The position numbers were made by a program, and so were the translations under genes. The notes beneath the pieces were generated by a model that was not told the DNA's origin, did no database searches, and saw only the letters and a program-made list of their open reading frames with translations. This document shows, one piece after another, positions 62,380-64,000 of a stretch of 64,000 nucleotides of DNA. Source of the stretch: JACMLC01 sp963817025 (GTDB taxonomy: Bacteria; Acidobacteriota; Blastocatellia; Pyrinomonadales; Pyrinomonadaceae). How positions within the stretch are numbered: the first letter of the stretch is position 1; the number at the start of each line of letters is the position of its first letter. Location: NCBI GenBank assembly GCA_963817025.1, contig CAWFML010000004.1, forward strand, positions 806,001-870,000, in the 5' to 3' direction.

Positions 62380-63057
62380 CTATCTATCTGGTTTGTTAAA
62401 AATCACGTGCCTTCTCAGAATAGTGTTGAGATTTTGCCGCTCTCTCTTATAAGGAGTTACCTTTGCCTTTTCGTCCTCATGGAACTTTTCCCAATCATCT
62501 TCCTTGTAGTGGCCGATCACGATAATGTCGCCTTGACGCGAAATAATTTTAGCCCAGCGCCGGAAAAACAGCTCGCCGCGCGCCGGGTCAACGACAGCCA
62601 GATAGGAAGCGCCGAGGCCACCATCCCACATCTCCACCAACAGCGCAGTTTTATTCTTGCTGGTAGTCACCTCTGTGACTTTATCGACCCCGTAATACTC
62701 AGACATAATCTTACGCTTCCGGCCTGTTCGAGCGTCATAGATACGTAAGGACTGTCCTTCATTCTCGAACCCCCCGGCCCCATCTCGACCAGAGTAAACA
62801 ACTCTTTGCCCTCCCTGAATAATCCACGCTGCGACAGCTTCATCCGCAATCTTTCTCTCCTTGCCTCCGATGGTCACATAGAGTGGGCCGAAGAACGTCC
62901 CATCCGGCACCGCAACGCGGGTACTGGTAATAACGGGCAGCGTGTCTGTTGTACGAGCTTGTTGTGCGTGCGCGCTGTGCGCGTGGCACAAAAGCGCGCC
63001 TAAGGCTAATAGGATAACAGCGGTTTTGGATGAGCGTTTCACTTTACAGTTCTCCAT
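62380..63057 (-). CDS. Secreted protein of unknown function
   Basis: The 225-residue protein has a signal peptide (KTAVILLALGALLCHAHSAH, then AQ). The mature part is beta-rich with short repeats like those of a small propeller (GGQRVVYSGRDGAGGFENEG, SLRIYDARTGRKRKIM, TALLVEMWDGGLGASYLAVV). I do not recognise a family. No good ribosome binding site precedes the ATG. It stands alone before a 600-nt empty stretch. Confidence 0.65.
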   Translation of the reverse strand: MENCKVKRSSKTAVILLALGALLCHAHSAHAQQARTTDTLPVITSTRVAVPDGTFFGPLYVTIGGKERKIADEAVAAWIIQGGQRVVYSGRDGAGGFENEGQSLRIYDARTGRKRKIMSEYYGVDKVTEVTTSKNKTALLVEMWDGGLGASYLAVVDPARGELFFRRWAKIISRQGDIIVIGHYKEDDWEKFHEDEKAKVTPYKRERQNLNTILRRHVIFNKPDR

Positions 63058-63665
63058 TTGTCGGTATAGTCCCGGTCACTACTTGTTGTTTATCACCTCG
63101 ATAGCCTAACGCTAATTGAGCCGCCGTGGCCTTCGTCGTGTTTTACTGCGAGCGATATTTTCCATTGAGGGCGGCTGCGGTCTAATCATTTCCATGAGCC
63201 ATTCTTATCATCATCCACTGCAAGACTCAATGCTTATTTATATCGCTGCGAGAGGCGCATGGCAGAGCGGCGGCGGCGCGGCAATTTGTTGACAATTGAG
63301 AGAAAGATATGTACCGTTCCCGCCTAAATCAGCAAGCTGTAGCAGGCATATACGGCCCAGTGTAATGTGATCCGGCTTTCGTTCAAGTCACAACAACCAA
63401 AGGTAAATAAGTAGTGTGCATTAGCCCCCTCTGCCACGAAACCCAGCCGTACAAAAGCATCAAGGCTTTTCCGGGCGCGGTGTGTCTGCGGGACTAATCC
63501 CTGATTTATTCACCACAACAGAGAGGACATCTCGTCCGCCGTTAATCCTTCTGCGCTCTATCAACAGCGCAGGAGTTTGAGTCACTCTTAATTACACGCG
63601 CTTTCACGAACGCCCGTGCGCGTAGATAATCCGGCATTCGTCACCCCAGCAGGAGAAGCCCCGAC
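63058..63665. other. 608-nt gap before the plus-strand gene
   Basis: I see no credible gene, RNA or heptamer palindrome here. It must hold the divergent promoters for the genes at 62380-63057 and 63666-64000. A TTGACA at 63289-63294 on the plus strand has no good -10 at 17 nt. The stretch is more AT-rich than the flanks in places. Confidence 0.4.
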
Positions 63666-64000
63666 ATGAAATCACCAAATACCGGCACGACCAATTCAAC
63701 ACGCACCTCGATCACATACCACAGGAGCAGATTTATGAGTCATCTAAAATCAGGCTGGCGTCCGCGCGCAGCCACATTGATGCTAATACTTTTAATTGTC
63801 TCTCTGGGAATGTCCGCCGTCATCATGCGCAAAGCTGCGGCTTTCAATCCAACGGTTCCAGTGGATGATGGAGTTGACGGAGGAGGGCCGGTGATTGTGA
63901 CGGCCACAGCCGGGACGACCGGGCCAACCAACTACGCGACGCTCGGTCTGGCGTTTGACGCGATCAATGCCGGAACGCATCAGGGCGCGATTACAGTCAG
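63666..64000 (+). CDS. Secreted protein, N-terminal part (cut by window edge)
   Basis: The frame is open to the window end, with 111 residues visible. ATG at 63666 has AGGAG about 10 nt upstream. A second ATG at 63735 (MSHLKSGWRPRAA) has AGGAG at 7-8 nt and directly precedes the signal segment (LMLILLIVSLGMSAVIM), so it may be the true start. The mature part reads VIVTATAGTTGPTNYATLGL then AFDAINAGTHQGAITV. That wording is common at the start of large beta-helix or repeat surface proteins. The function is unknown. Confidence 0.7.
   Translation, partial: MKSPNTGTTNSTRTSITYHRSRFMSHLKSGWRPRAATLMLILLIVSLGMSAVIMRKAAAFNPTVPVDDGVDGGGPVIVTATAGTTGPTNYATLGLAFDAINAGTHQGAITV

Noticed and set aside
62281..62748. 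A 155-codon plus-strand frame opposite the secreted-protein gene at 62380-63057
   Set aside because: It overlaps a gene with a clear signal peptide on the other strand and has no start signal or domain.

Overview
The window is a core chromosomal segment of a bacterium with roughly 57-58% GC. The organism is most likely an Acidobacteriota, plausibly class Blastocatellia. That is an inference from the cysteine-rich insertion in RpoB, the KirBac channel, the SBBP/FG-GAP secreted proteins and the S9 peptidase. No rRNA is present. Almost every gene lies on the minus strand, so transcription runs from high to low coordinates. The one clear exception is a partial plus-strand gene at the right edge.

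Region by region in coordinate order: (1) 1-24250 holds the str, S10, spc and alpha ribosomal clusters fused into one run. A consensus promoter (24222-24250) is followed by a leader of about 415 nt and then rpsL, rpsG, fusA, tuf, rpsJ, rplC, rplD, rplW, rplB, rpsS, rplV, rpsC, rplP, rpmC, rpsQ, rplN, rplX, rplE, rpsN, rpsH, rplF, rplR, rpsE, rpmD, rplO, secY, adk, map, a 47-residue membrane peptide, infA, rpmJ, rpsM, rpsK, rpsD, rpoA and rplQ, with accB (partial) beyond. (2) 24345-26883 holds a DUF433/DUF5615 toxin-antitoxin-like pair wedged between two versions of the 3' end of ettA, then ettA itself. (3) 27073-37907 is an accessory stretch: an SBBP/FG-GAP secreted protein, a YjbQ-like protein, a MITE-like element, an S1/P1 nuclease, a NACHT-HEAT NTPase, a small secreted protein and a KirBac channel. 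(4) 38016-53501 is the rif cluster: tRNA-Tyr, tRNA-Gly, tRNA-Thr, second tuf, rpmG, tRNA-Trp, secE, nusG, rplK, a secreted DUF4410-like protein, rplA, rplJ, rplL, rpoB, rpoC and a strong terminator. (5) 53699-64000 holds a small membrane peptide, a large glucose/sorbosone-dehydrogenase-domain protein, an S9 peptidase, a VOC protein, two secreted or anchored proteins of unknown function and the start of a plus-strand secreted protein.

The most unusual signal is in the gaps between the translation genes. About 30 intergenic spaces in the str-S10-spc-alpha and rif clusters each hold a 65-115 nt imperfect palindrome. The arms are degenerate tandem repeats of about 7-8 nt, such as CTTTGTT, AGGGGTC, GTGACGA, CATTGACT and GATGTCA. 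At least ten sequence families share this architecture. The same kind of element also flanks accessory genes. Repeat material runs into the 3' end of adk and appears in frame inside the SBBP protein.

Other items worth a look are the toxin-antitoxin cassette flanked by synonymously diverged ettA 3' ends, the nine near-identical 99-bp HEAT units of the NACHT protein, two tuf copies whose identity stops at the CDS edges, and long low-complexity tails on several ribosomal proteins.
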